Below, in pieces: positions 1 through 8,226 of a DNA stretch of 64,000 nucleotides; position 1 is the stretch's first letter; each line of letters begins with the position of its first letter. The notes below the pieces were generated by a model. It had not been told where the DNA came from. It made no database searches and was given only the letters and a program-made list of their open reading frames with translations. The position numbers and the translations under genes were made by a program. Origin of the DNA: Terrabacter terrigena. GTDB lineage: Bacteria > Actinomycetota > Actinomycetes > Actinomycetales > Dermatophilaceae. The stretch spans positions 1-64,000 of the forward strand of contig NZ_JBHTKH010000012.1 of NCBI RefSeq assembly GCF_042676085.1. The letters are read 5' to 3'.

Positions 1-1169
1 AGAATCACGCCGATGGCTCCCTCACGTCCGGAGCCACTCCGCTACCTCGAAACCCCACCACTCCCAGGGACTCTCACCTCTGGCCGGGGTGGGGAGCCGA
101 CCCCCAGGGCATCAAGCCCGCGTCTATGTCAGTTCAGGTTTTGTGTGGGTATGTCCGCACTCCCAGAATCCACAGTCAGGGCGCCCGCCGACGAAGAAAC
201 ACGCCGAGTAACTCGCGGTCGAAGTTACCCACATAAAGCCGATGAGCGGATTCGCTTGATGGGCACCCTGGTGCGTCTCATCTCTCGGTCCGGGGACATG
301 GCGCCGAGGCGGGATGCGCCAGCGCTCGGACAGTGACTCCTCTCGCTACGGAATGCGGGTGTCACCTGAACGAGTCACAACGTTCTGATGTGGCCCACAT
401 CACACCGTGACAGCATGTGCCCGAGGGGGCATCACGGGGGGTCGTGGTGGACGGGGGGCGGCGCCTCCCAGGTGGGAGTGGAGGCGCCGCCAGCATCGAC
501 TCTCGTCGACGCGCGCCCGTGCCCTGGGGGAGGGGGTGGACACGGCAGCCATCACGTCCACGCTGGGGGCCGTGGACTTCACACACCCAATCGAACAACG
601 GCGACCTGTCTAAGCGGTTTCAGGAATCTTAGCGGGCGCACGACGCGGAGCCCCGCCAGGCCGGTCGGTGCACGCGGGCGCGTCTATGTCGCGAGTCGAG
701 CAGTCCGGTGTGTACTGGCCGCGCGACGGCGTCGTCTCTCGGTCCCAAGCCCATCCGGGCAACCGCCGAGTCGGCGCCGTCGTCGCGCCTCCGGGTCGCC
801 GCGGCCTCGGCGTCGCGTGCGAGAGAGTCGAGCGGGCCACCCCACGCTCGATACCGTGATTGTGCCGGCGTCGCCTCTCAACCCCGCCCGGGCGGCGACG
901 CCGTCGTCGACGGGTGTCTGGAGTCACGACAGGTCAGTTAGGAGTGCCCAGGCCGCGTGGGCATCCTGGTGTCTCCTCCGCTTGGGCGTCCCGTTGGCGC
1001 GAGCGGGGTGGGTCCTCAGGTCGCCGGGTGCGGTATCCGCCTAGACCTGAACGGGTATGTCCTCGGCTAGCGGTGCTCACCGACCACCCCGGGACTCCCT
1101 CGGAAAGGCGCGCCGGCCCACGCCTTCGGGAGTTCTGCTGTGCGACAGCAACTGATTGGGAGCCGAACC
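1..1169. other. gene-free stretch upstream of the desaturase
   Basis: I find no convincing gene here on either strand. The open frames are arginine- or proline-rich translations typical of GC-rich non-coding DNA and overlap one another in several frames. The only clear structure is a 12-bp inverted repeat near 457–491. The last bases before 1170 carry a usable ribosome binding site for the desaturase. Confidence 0.6.
457..491. terminator. strong hairpin, possible terminator
   Basis: A perfect inverted repeat: GGCGGCGCCTCC at 457–468 pairs with GGAGGCGCCGCC at 480–491 across an 11-base loop. There is no T-run on either side and no adjacent recognisable gene, so calling it a terminator rests on the stem alone. 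Confidence 0.4.
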
Positions 1170-2285
1170 ATGTCATCCCCACCCCGAGTCAGCGTCGGCC
1201 CGCCCGCGCCTGGCCGCGGTCCGGCGCGAAGCGGTCCAGGCACCAGCTCGTTCACCGCCCTCATCCAAGAGGTCCACGACCTGGGCCTGATGCGGCGACG
1301 GTATGGCTACTACTGGGCTAAGCTCGTGGGGTCTGTCGTCGCCCTCGGTGCCTGGGCGGTCCTCTTCGTCCGGCTCGGGGACAGCTGGTGGCAGCTGGCC
1401 ATGGCGGCAACGCTGGCGGTGGTCATGACCCAGATCGCGTTCCTGGGCCATGACGCGGCGCACCGTCAGATGTTCGCCTCAGCGGCGTGGAACGACTGGG
1501 TCAGCCTGGTCGCGGCCAACCTCCTCGTCGGGATCAGCTACGGCTGGTGGCGCAGCAAGCACAACCGTCACCACGCCAACCCGAACAAGGACGGCACTGA
1601 CCCGGACATCGCCCCCGGCGCTCTGGCCTTGACCCCCGCAGCCGCTGAGCGGGTCCGATCGCCGCTTGGGCGGTGGTTCGTCAGGCACCAAGGCTGGTTC
1701 TTCTTCCCACTGACCGCGTTCGAGGGCCTGTCGCTGCACTGGGACGGCGTCCGCCGGGTCGCCTCCCGAGGCGCCTTGAATCGCCGCTGGGTGGAGGCGG
1801 CCTTCCTCACCATGCGTCACGGCGGCCTGTGCACGTTGGTCCTTCTGGTCCTACCGCCGGGCAAGGCGCTCGCGTTCCTCGCCGTACAGGTGGGCCTCTT
1901 CGGCATCTACCTCGGGTGCGCATTCGCCCCGAACCACATCGGGATGCCCGTCGTCCCCGCCACCCTCAAGCTCGACTTCCTGCGCCGCCAGGTCCTGGTC
2001 AGCCGAAACATCACCGGCGGTCCGGCCGTCTCGGTGCTGATGGGCGGACTCAACTACCAGATCGAGCACCACCTCTTCCCCTCCCTGGCCCGACCACACC
2101 TGCGCAAGGTCCAACCCCTGGTCGCCGCCTACTGCGCCGCCGAAGGCATCCCCTACACCCAGACCAGCCTCGTGTCGGCCTACCGGCAGGTCATTGAACA
2201 CCTCAACCGCGTCGGCCTCCGCGGCAACGACCCCTTCCTGTGCCCTCTGGTCGCTCAACGCCGAGCCATCGAACCAGCCACCTGA
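1170..2285 (+). CDS. membrane fatty acid / acyl-CoA desaturase (front-end type)
   Basis: 371 residues. It has the three histidine boxes of the membrane di-iron desaturases: HDAAH (94–98), HNRHH (131–135) and QIEHH (297–301). A Gln in place of the first His of the third box is the mark of the front-end (delta-5/6-like) subgroup, although no cytochrome b5 domain is fused. Hydrophobic stretches around 52–68, 75–92 and 215–252 fit membrane spans. Family knowledge: these enzymes insert a double bond into membrane lipid acyl chains using O2 and an external electron donor. Start: a GTG lies 30 bases upstream, but ATG 1170 has a GGGAG-like site at the right distance. It stands alone, convergent with the GAF-ANTAR gene, with no redox partner nearby. 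The exact regiospecificity cannot be read from sequence. Confidence 0.88.
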   Translation: MSSPPRVSVGPPAPGRGPARSGPGTSSFTALIQEVHDLGLMRRRYGYYWAKLVGSVVALGAWAVLFVRLGDSWWQLAMAATLAVVMTQIAFLGHDAAHRQMFASAAWNDWVSLVAANLLVGISYGWWRSKHNRHHANPNKDGTDPDIAPGALALTPAAAERVRSPLGRWFVRHQGWFFFPLTAFEGLSLHWDGVRRVASRGALNRRWVEAAFLTMRHGGLCTLVLLVLPPGKALAFLAVQVGLFGIYLGCAFAPNHIGMPVVPATLKLDFLRRQVLVSRNITGGPAVSVLMGGLNYQIEHHLFPSLARPHLRKVQPLVAAYCAAEGIPYTQTSLVSAYRQVIEHLNRVGLRGNDPFLCPLVAQRRAIEPAT

Positions 2286-2530
2286 CCCCGGCCGTGCCAG
2301 GGCCACCCCTGGTGTGATGCCGGGTCGATGGGCGCCGTGTCAGCGCGGGGCCGTCGCTCCTCCGCAGCGGTGGGTACGAGGGGTACGAGCGTTACCGTCT
2401 CGCTTCAACAGAGAGGCCCGACGGTGGCGTGCCGGTCCTGCCTCCCCGGCGGTCGCTCGCATCCCGGCCGGATCCGTTGCCCGTGCCCGCGCCTAATGCG
2501 TGCCGCGGGCGGCTACACCGAGGGGGTCTT

Positions 2531-3277
2531 TCACTGCTTCAAGTGCCCTGTCTGGGCGAGTTCCTCGGCGACGTCGAAGAGCTTGCGGTTGCTGTCCTGG
2601 CTGATCCGCACCAAGATACTGAACGCCTGAGCACCGGTGATCTTGAAGCGTTCCATCAGGATCCCCTTGGCCTGCCCGATCAGGTCGCGCCGGGCGAGAG
2701 CGATGTTCAGGTGGTGGACCTTGTCCGCCCCGGCGAACGCGACCGCGGCGTGACTAGCGAAGAGCAGGCCCACGTGCTCGGACTCGTCGGTGAAGCTGTC
2801 GGCGGTGTAGCTGTAGAGGTTCAGAGCCCCGAGGTTGTCATTCTCGACCCACAGCTGGATCGAGAGCATGCTCGCTGCCCCCAGCGCGGCCGCGCGAGCG
2901 GCGAACTTAGGCCAGCGCTCCTCGCTGGCCATGTCGGGCACACGCACCGTCTCGTGCTCGTACGCGGCGTCGATGCACGGTCCCTGCCCGGTCTCGGTCT
3001 GCACGGCGTCGACCTTCGCGGGCAGTTCCCCGGACGGGTGCTCGGAGGTGACGTCGCGCCGACCGATGGTGACGCTGATCGAGGCCTCGTCGACACCGGG
3101 AATCAGCTGCAATGCGGCCCTGACGACCTCATCGAGCATCAAGCCGCGATCGTCCTCGGACTGCGCGCGCCGGGCGAAGTCGCTCAGCTGTTTGGCGAGC
3201 TGGTCGTCGTCCACCGCGGTGCCGGTGTCAGCGGTCGACGGTTGGCCTCGCCCGGTCTCGAAGTCTTCAGGCACCAT
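2531..3277 (-). CDS. GAF and ANTAR domain regulator
   Basis: About 248 residues from the ATG at 3277. The N-terminal two thirds is a GAF sensor domain (TGQGPCIDA, then a strand rich in SMLSIQLWV). The C-terminal 55 residues are an ANTAR RNA-binding domain, recognisable by ALARRDLIGQAKGILMERF and the following helices ending in VAEELAQTG. ANTAR proteins bind paired hexaloop RNA hairpins and prevent transcription termination; GAF-ANTAR proteins are common in actinobacteria and respond to small molecules or redox. A longer frame starts at 3355, but the domain begins only after 3277, so I prefer the inner ATG; no strong ribosome site is visible and it may be leaderless. No target RNA or histidine kinase is adjacent. 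Confidence 0.85.
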   Translation of the reverse strand: MVPEDFETGRGQPSTADTGTAVDDDQLAKQLSDFARRAQSEDDRGLMLDEVVRAALQLIPGVDEASISVTIGRRDVTSEHPSGELPAKVDAVQTETGQGPCIDAAYEHETVRVPDMASEERWPKFAARAAALGAASMLSIQLWVENDNLGALNLYSYTADSFTDESEHVGLLFASHAAVAFAGADKVHHLNIALARRDLIGQAKGILMERFKITGAQAFSILVRISQDSNRKLFDVAEELAQTGHLKQ

Positions 3278-3748
3278 GATCGGACACCATAAGGCACTCG
3301 CAGTGACGACGAAAGCGCCGCGACGCTCAAGCGAGACCAGCGTCTGCTGGTGCATGGACCGGCCGCCCGCTCTAGTTTCGTGAAGCGGGACACGCGCCGG
3401 ACGCCTCTGCTGTCCGGGCTGATGTTCTGCGCGTCGTGGGTAGGTGGTGCGCGGCGTCCCGGTCGCCGGGCTGACCTGGAGGGGCCTTCATGGCGGGCGC
3501 CGCCAGCAGCCACCACGCGGTCAGACCTCGACCGCGTGACCGCTTGAACTGCGTGCGGCAAGCCTCGCAGGCCTACGACGCTGTGTAGATCCGCGAACGC
3601 GCGCTCCCAGTTGCGGCAGTCGGCCGACGAAATGGGCCCGGGCCACAAGTGCAGGCTGAGGACCCGGGCGCCCCGCGGTCGGTTGAAGGTCGGTACGACT
3701 GCCACGGTGAGTGCCGCGTCGGCGACGTTGCGTGGCGCTGGTGGTGTC
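3278..3748. other. gene-free stretch between two regulators
   Basis: 471 bases between the start of the GAF-ANTAR gene and the end of the TetR gene, both on the minus strand. A minus-strand frame ending inside the GAF-ANTAR gene has a plausible-looking N-terminus, but it turns into arginine-rich sequence and matches nothing I know. The stretch probably holds the GAF-ANTAR promoter. Confidence 0.5.
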
Positions 3749-4498
3749 TCAGGGGCGAGGGCTGGGATCGTCGAGTTGGGCCTGGAGTCCTGTCAGGACG
3801 GCTTTGAGGCCATGGTCCAGCTCGGCGGCGCCGTCGAAGCGCGCGAGCTCGCTTGCAAGGCCGCGCAGGTGCGGAAAGTCCTGGGCGGGCAGGCGGTGAA
3901 GCGCGAGCCGGAGCATCGCCTCGGACTCCTCCGGGTCCATGCCGACCTCCTGGAGCTCGTTCAGGATGCTGCCGAAGAGGAAGCCAAAGTAGGTGCGGTA
4001 GACGTGCAGCGCGTCGGCCGGCGGGAACCCGGCATTGGTGAGCAGCTTCAGAATGCGCTCCAGGGGGCGCAGGGTCCCGAGCGGACGCAGCCCGAGCGGG
4101 GTCATCGGTGGCCGGGTGACCAGCAGAGGGACGACGTGCGGGTGGTTCATCGCCAGAGTGCGGAAGTCGTGCGCGATGCGGCGCAGCTCGAGCTGCCACT
4201 CTGTCCCGTCGGTGGGGATCTCGAGCTCGTCCAGCACGTGCTCGGCGACGCCGTCGAGCAGGGCTTCGCGGTTGGGGACGTAGCGGTAGAGAGCCATCGG
4301 GTCGCGGCCGAGCTCCTGGCCCAGGCGCCGCATCGTCAAACCATCCAGGCCCTCGACGTCGACGAGTCGTACCGCCGCAGCGAGGACCTGCTCGCGACTC
4401 AGGCTGCCGCGACGCGATCTCTTCGACCGGCCCGCTGATGAGGCAGCGGACTGATCGGCTGACGACGCCGACGCAGGGTCGGTGGACTTGGGTGTCAT
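3749..4498 (-). CDS. TetR-family transcriptional repressor
   Basis: 249 residues. After a Ser/Ala-rich arm, residues about 33–90 form a TetR helix-turn-helix (SREQVLAAAVRLVDVEGLDG, then MRRLGQELGRDPMALYRYV). The C-terminal domain resembles the TetR_C_1 ligand-binding class (the TetR and TetR-like drug-sensor group). It is divergent from the small membrane protein at 4662 and the space between them holds GTCTAC palindromes, so auto-repression and control of that neighbour are likely. The inducer is unknown. Start is the ATG at 4498. Confidence 0.9.
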   Translation of the reverse strand: MTPKSTDPASASSADQSAASSAGRSKRSRRGSLSREQVLAAAVRLVDVEGLDGLTMRRLGQELGRDPMALYRYVPNREALLDGVAEHVLDELEIPTDGTEWQLELRRIAHDFRTLAMNHPHVVPLLVTRPPMTPLGLRPLGTLRPLERILKLLTNAGFPPADALHVYRTYFGFLFGSILNELQEVGMDPEESEAMLRLALHRLPAQDFPHLRGLASELARFDGAAELDHGLKAVLTGLQAQLDDPSPRP

Positions 4499-4543
4499 CG
4501 CTCAATCCTCCAACACGTGTCTGGGTCTCAGTTTGCTTATCTC

Positions 4544-4574
4544 GTAGTCTACCCGTACAGTCTACATCGTAGAC
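4544..4574. promoter_or_regulatory. probable TetR operator
   Basis: GTCTACATCGTAGAC at 4560–4574 is a perfect 6-3-6 palindrome, and GTAGTCTAC at 4544–4552 repeats the same core, with GTCTAC recurring exactly 13 bases apart. Position between a divergent tetR and its neighbour is classical for TetR operators. That the TetR protein binds here is inference. Confidence 0.65.
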
Positions 4575-4661
4575 AAGCGGATGTGGCAGTGACGCCCCCG
4601 CACCGCGACTGGGCCAGCCCCCCAGCGCCCCAACGCCAAAGCGACAACCGAAGGACACCTC

Positions 4662-4970
4662 ATGAGCAACGCCACGAGCACCCACACCCACTCCGACCAC
4701 ACCGACAACAACCTCGACCGGACCCGCCGCCTGACCACCGAGACCAAGGCCTCGACCAAGACGACCGAGCTCTTCGTCTACCTCGCGGCCGTTCTCGCCG
4801 TGGCCATCACTGCCTTCATGGTCAACGACGACGGCGGCGTCCAGGGCGGCAACGGCATCGACCCGTTCAGCGCCTCCGACGCCATGCACCTGATCACCTA
4901 CCTGACGATCGGCTACATGATCGCCCGTGGCCTCGCCAAGGCCGGCAGCCGCGACAGCTACGACGCCTGA
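4662..4970 (+). CDS. small two-helix membrane protein
   Basis: 102 residues with an AAGGA ribosome site before ATG 4662. A polar Thr/His-rich N-terminus is followed by the phrase TKTTELFVYLAAVLAVAIT, a first membrane helix (about 42–55), a polar Gly/Asp loop, a second helix (about 80–92) and the ending YMIARGLAKAGSRDSYDA. I recall this organisation (TTE-L-VY, then LTIGY-SRGLAKSGSR) as a widespread actinobacterial small membrane protein of unknown function. It is divergent from tetR, with the operator in between, so it is probably its regulated gene. Two strong hairpins follow it. Confidence 0.8.
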   Translation: MSNATSTHTHSDHTDNNLDRTRRLTTETKASTKTTELFVYLAAVLAVAITAFMVNDDGGVQGGNGIDPFSASDAMHLITYLTIGYMIARGLAKAGSRDSYDA

Positions 4971-4983
4971 GCAACGCTCCCGA

Positions 4984-5013
4984 CCTCCGCTGGGACACAC
5001 GTCCCAGCGGAGG
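4984..5013 (+). terminator. hairpin terminator after the small membrane protein
   Basis: CCTCCGCTGGGAC (4984–4996) pairs perfectly with GTCCCAGCGGAGG (5001–5013) across an ACAC loop, 13 bases after the stop codon. Confidence 0.75.
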
Positions 5014-5017
5014 CATG

Positions 5018-5068
5018 AGGGCCGTGCCCGTCCGCGAGGAACCACCTCTCGCGAACGGGCACGGCCCT
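5018..5068 (+). terminator. second strong hairpin
   Basis: A 21-base arm at 5018–5038 (starting AGGGCCGTGCCCGT) pairs with 5048–5068 with one mismatch and a 9-base loop, only five bases after the previous hairpin. The pair could be a tandem terminator or terminate transcription from both sides. Confidence 0.65.
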
Positions 5069-5284
5069 TCGTCATGCCGTCACCGGCCTCAGAACCAACA
5101 GCGACGCCGTAGCGGCACAACCCGCACTCAAGCAACGACGGCGGCCCATCTCGAAGCCCCGGTGCGGACGGAACTGGTTCGAGTGCGATGCGCGCCCTTG
5201 CCGCGACCAGGGATTCGCGGGTAGGGGAGACGTCCCGGCTGAGCCCTGGGTGCGACGCCGCGTGGCGTGGGGCATGCTGCGCCC

Positions 5285-5689
5285 ATGGGGCTTCTGACGC
5301 ATCTCACCTGGGGCGACTCGTGGCGCCGCCAGAAGGAAGGGCTAGGCCGTGTTGTGGATGCGATCCAAGCAAAGTCCATCAACATGCCGAAGCCAATCGG
5401 CCCGGACGACCCCTCTGTTGACGTCTACATCTACGTCTCGGGCGCCGTATGGCAGCACGAGGATGAGGGGTTCAAGCTCGGCACGCTGAGCGCCCGTGGC
5501 CGCAACTGGCTGCGGGTGATGATCTACGTCCCCGACCACCTGACGGGTCAGTTGGAATCGGAGACCTACTTCTCGGCGACTCTCGAGGACGCGGCTGTCG
5601 CTGTCGAAGGACGACTACGAATGAAGCGGCCAGACTGGCCGATCGAGACCTTGGTAGAGCATGTCCGCCTGTTGAAGCCGGCAGCCTGA
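5285..5689 (+). CDS. hypothetical protein
   Basis: 134 residues, start chosen at ATG 5285 although a GTG 18 bases upstream is also possible. The protein is soluble, with WGDSWRRQKEGLGRVVDAIQ at the N-terminus, a central strand-rich part (VDVYIYVSGAVWQ, WLRVMIYVPDH) and a helical end. Composition and codon use look like a real gene. I do not recognise the family. It stands alone between the tandem hairpins and the broken cupin gene. Confidence 0.65.
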   Translation: MGLLTHLTWGDSWRRQKEGLGRVVDAIQAKSINMPKPIGPDDPSVDVYIYVSGAVWQHEDEGFKLGTLSARGRNWLRVMIYVPDHLTGQLESETYFSATLEDAAVAVEGRLRMKRPDWPIETLVEHVRLLKPAA

Positions 5690-5777
5690 CGTCCGGATCT
5701 CATGGGTTCTGCCGCGCGCAGGACGACCTCCCGACGCGCACGTTCGCGTTACTCCTGTGATCCGAGAGGATGGCGCG

Positions 5778-6134
5778 GTGCACGTTGTCGACATTGATCA
5801 TCTGCCCGCTCGGAACATTTCCAGCTTCGGCAGCGTGGGCTTCGGGGTTGTCCCTTTCGGGGCCGATGCTCACGTCGTGGTCGCCAAGCTGGTTCCCGGT
5901 GGCATCATCGCGCGCCACCTGGCGGTCGTGGATCAAGTACTGGTCATGCTGAGTGGAAAAGCCCAGGTATCCGGCGAAGACGCGGTCAAGCACGTGCTTC
6001 GCCCTGGTTCGGCGGCCCTCCGTTGCCTGGAACCGATCATTGGTTGGGCGTGGAGAGCACCGCTACTTCGAGCAGAGCAATCCCTTCTTGAGCCTCTCCT
6101 GCCCGGCGGTGCCCGGGCGGCGCAACCCATGTGA
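5778..6134 (+). pseudogene. cupin-domain protein, frameshifted
   Basis: From GTG 5778 (AGAGGA ribosome site) the frame reads as a single-domain cupin: VVDIDHLPARNISSFGSVGF, then VVVAKLVPGGIIARHLAVVD and QVLVMLSGKAQVSGEDAV. The family then continues with a Trp-containing strand followed by a G-E-H-E-like metal/substrate motif. In this frame that part is lost and replaced by an unrelated tail, while the +1 frame shows W-N-R-S then GRGEHRYFEQ, which looks like the missing strand. A frameshift near 6010–6060 therefore probably broke the gene. A sequencing error is the alternative. Confidence 0.6.
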
Positions 6135-6750
6135 GAGCCACACGACAAGGCATGGGCAGCCGCGTTTGCGAGCGACCAGCCCAGGCACCTAGACCAGAGC
6201 CTGCGCAGGCACCGGTCCTACCGTCAATGAAACAAGTAGCCGCCGGTGGATGGGAGGGTCAGGCGTGGCGTGAGGACTTTCTGTACTGGCTTAAACGCGC
6301 CTGCGGCGCGAAGGAGCGCGGGACCCCGCGATGGGGACCCCGCGCTCCGGCGCTGGCGCGCCTACGCGCACCCCACCGCACCCCGCGCTTCAACCTGGGG
6401 AGGTGCGCGCCCGGTCGAAGCCTTCTCGATGGCCGGCTCGACGATCAGTGGGCCTGGCTCAAGCGCCTGGACGAGGGCGGCCCCAGCCGTCGCCGCGCGG
6501 GCGCAGTCCCACGGAGGACCACTGCCCACCTCGAGCGACCGGCGCAGTCGACTACCCGCGTCGCTGGGTCCCCGAAGCGCTTTCTGCGCGGCACCACCCA
6601 GCCCCGTCCGTTCCGGTCCATGCGCAACCCCGCGGAGCTGAGTCGTGTCCCCCCGGCGTCCCCCGCGCCCCAAAACGCCCACCCGTCAAGGGCGCCGAGG
6701 AAACGCATGCACCGCACCAGGACGAGCACGGCAACGGCCCCGCACCTGTT

Positions 6751-6841
<91 letters not shown>

Positions 6842-6895
6842 AGAGACGTGTACGGGGGGATTCGGGAGGAGGCGGAGCGAAGCGGAGCCGACGGC

Positions 6896-6960
6896 TCCCC
6901 TCAGCTCCACGACATGGAGAAGGACCCGGCACGCTATTCGCCGGGTCCTTCTCCATGTTC
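6896..6960 (+). repeat. direct repeat copy 2: tRNA end plus terminator hairpin
   Basis: Second copy. Stem 6911–6930 with 6940–6959. Two of the four differences from copy 1 are a compensating pair (A to G on the left arm, T to C on the right), so the stem is preserved; this supports function as a terminator. This copy lacks the T-loop. It ends 38 bases before the stop of the small minus-strand gene at 6999. Confidence 0.75.
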
Positions 6961-6998
6961 TACCCGCGGGACACGCCTCACCGGCGGGCCCGGGCGAC

Positions 6999-7199
6999 TC
7001 AGGCAGCCGTGTCTTCTGCCGGTTGCCGCCCGCGTCGGCGCAGCTCGACGACGATGGCCTCCTCCAGCCGGCGCGTCCGGTCGCCGTCCACCTCGGAGAG
7101 CCACCGCTCCTCCTCGAGGCGAGCCAGCTCCCGGATGAGCTCTCGGATGCTGAGGCCGGTGAGGACGCCGTCGTCGAGCCCTGGCGCAGCCACGGACAC
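6999..7199 (-). CDS. small helical protein of unknown function
   Basis: 66 residues from a GTG at 7199 preceded by a textbook AAGGAGG site; a longer frame starts at 7262 but lacks such a site. The protein has the helical, charged core TGLSIRELIRELARLEEERW then DGDRTRRLEEAIVVELRRRG, suggesting a coiled-coil or helix-pair fold. I do not recognise the family. It lies 75 bases downstream of another small minus-strand gene and may share its transcript. Confidence 0.6.
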   Translation of the reverse strand: MSVAAPGLDDGVLTGLSIRELIRELARLEEERWLSEVDGDRTRRLEEAIVVELRRRGRQPAEDTAA

Positions 7200-7274
7200 G
7201 GTCAGTACCTCCTTCAGGGTGGGCCGGCGGCCCCGCGCGGACCTGCGGGGCCGCCCTGTCACGAGAACACGAGA

Positions 7275-7565
7275 TCAACCACTCGGAGGGCTGCGCTGCC
7301 GGTTGCGGCGTCGGGCCGCGGTGAGCCTGGCAGCGGAGCGGGAACGGGGAGTGAGCGCGTCGCGGGGTCCCGGTCGCGGCCGCTCGTCTCCCGGGTCGTC
7401 GTGCGGGACGGCGCCCGACTCGGGCGGTTCGCCGAACTCGGCACTGACGAGGGCCTCGAACTCGAGGTCGACGAGGTCGACGTCGGCGAGCACGATGTCG
7501 GCGAAGACCGCGTCGACGTCCACGTCATCGAGCGTCTCGGGCCCGAGCGAGGGCTCCATCGGCAT
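7275..7565 (-). CDS. small acidic protein of unknown function
   Basis: About 96 residues from the ATG at 7565, which has GGAGGTG just upstream; an ATG at 7598 is an alternative. The N-terminal half is strongly acidic with repeated DVD/DLVDLEFEALV patterns, and the C-terminal half is basic and disordered. It is divergent from the MerR-type gene at 7685, and the space between has the inverted repeat CACCAC…GTGGTG. Function unknown; co-regulation by the MerR-type protein is plausible. Confidence 0.5.
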   Translation of the reverse strand: MPMEPSLGPETLDDVDVDAVFADIVLADVDLVDLEFEALVSAEFGEPPESGAVPHDDPGDERPRPGPRDALTPRSRSAARLTAARRRNRQRSPPSG

Positions 7566-7684
7566 CGTCGTCACCTCCATCACGTCGTGAGCCGCCATGG
7601 ATCCACCACCAGATCTGTGGTGGGTGCGATAGATTTGTTGTAGCACCAGCGACATGCCGATGCAAGACCCTGATTCGAGGATCG

Positions 7685-7984
7685 ATGACCTCCGAAGCCA
7701 CTGGCGAGAACGACCCCGAGCACGGCCTCTACGGCATCACCGTCGCTGCCGACCTCGTCGGCATGGGCGTGCAGAACCTGCGGCTCTACGAGGCCCGCGG
7801 CCTGCTGCGGCCGTCACGCACCGCCGGCGGCACGCGCCGCTACAGCGACAACGACCTGGTGCGGTTGCGCCGCATCGGCCAGCTCCTCGACGAGGGCCTC
7901 AACCTCGCGGGCATAGAGAAGGTGCTCGGGCTCGAGACCAAGGTCCGCAAGCTCGAGTCGGCGGCCCGGCGCCGGCCGCGCTGA
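7685..7984 (+). CDS. MerR-family regulator, HspR-like
   Basis: 99 residues. Winged helix-turn-helix: YGITVAADLVGMGVQNLRLY then EARGLLRPSRTAGGTRRYSD, followed by DLVRLRRIGQLLDEGLNLAG and a short coiled helix. The phrase LRLYE-RGLL-P-RT-GGTRRYS and GLNLAGI are typical of the HspR subgroup, repressors of dnaK/clpB heat-shock genes. No chaperone gene is nearby and the C-terminal tail is short, so the target may instead be the divergent acidic-protein gene. ATG 7685 has GAGGATC just upstream. Confidence 0.82.
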   Translation: MTSEATGENDPEHGLYGITVAADLVGMGVQNLRLYEARGLLRPSRTAGGTRRYSDNDLVRLRRIGQLLDEGLNLAGIEKVLGLETKVRKLESAARRRPR

Positions 7985-8048
7985 GCGGTGCGCCCACCGG
8001 TGTGGAACGTCCACACCTGACCTGCGCTGCGGGGCTACACTCCCCGAG

Positions 8049-8226
8049 GCGACGGCACACGGGTGCGTCGCAGTGACAGCAGGAGGTGGGTCCCCATGTG
8101 TGGCGAGCCTCCCAGTCATACGACCGACGAGGGCTGACGGGTCGAGACCGCACGACGTGCGGCAGGGCTCGCGGCGGCTCTCGTGATGCTGTCCGCTGCC
8201 CCTTCGTCCCGTCACGGGAGGTCGTC
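8049..8226 (+). promoter_or_regulatory. structured leader upstream of corA (candidate RNA element)
   Basis: A hairpin at 8049–8071 (GCGAC-G-GCAC with GTGC-GTCGC) is followed by a possible three-way junction. P1 is GCGAGCC 8103–8109 with GGCTCGC 8166–8172, P2 is CGACC 8121–8125 with GGTCG 8140–8144, and P3 is CCGCAC 8148–8153 with GTGCGG 8157–8162. GGGAGG then precedes the corA ATG. Such a nested fold before a magnesium transporter suggests a metal- or translation-sensing leader. I do not find the M-box (ykoK) consensus, so the class is unknown. Confidence 0.4.

Noticed and set aside
3184..3705. Minus-strand frame with N-terminus MAVVPTFNRPRGARVLSLHL
   Set aside because: It overlaps the GAF-ANTAR start in another frame, becomes Arg/Ser-rich and matches no family.
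8049..8226. M-box (ykoK) magnesium riboswitch before corA
   Set aside because: The conserved GGTGAGGCTCCT and CTGCCC parts are not found in the right order, so I list only an unclassified structured leader.
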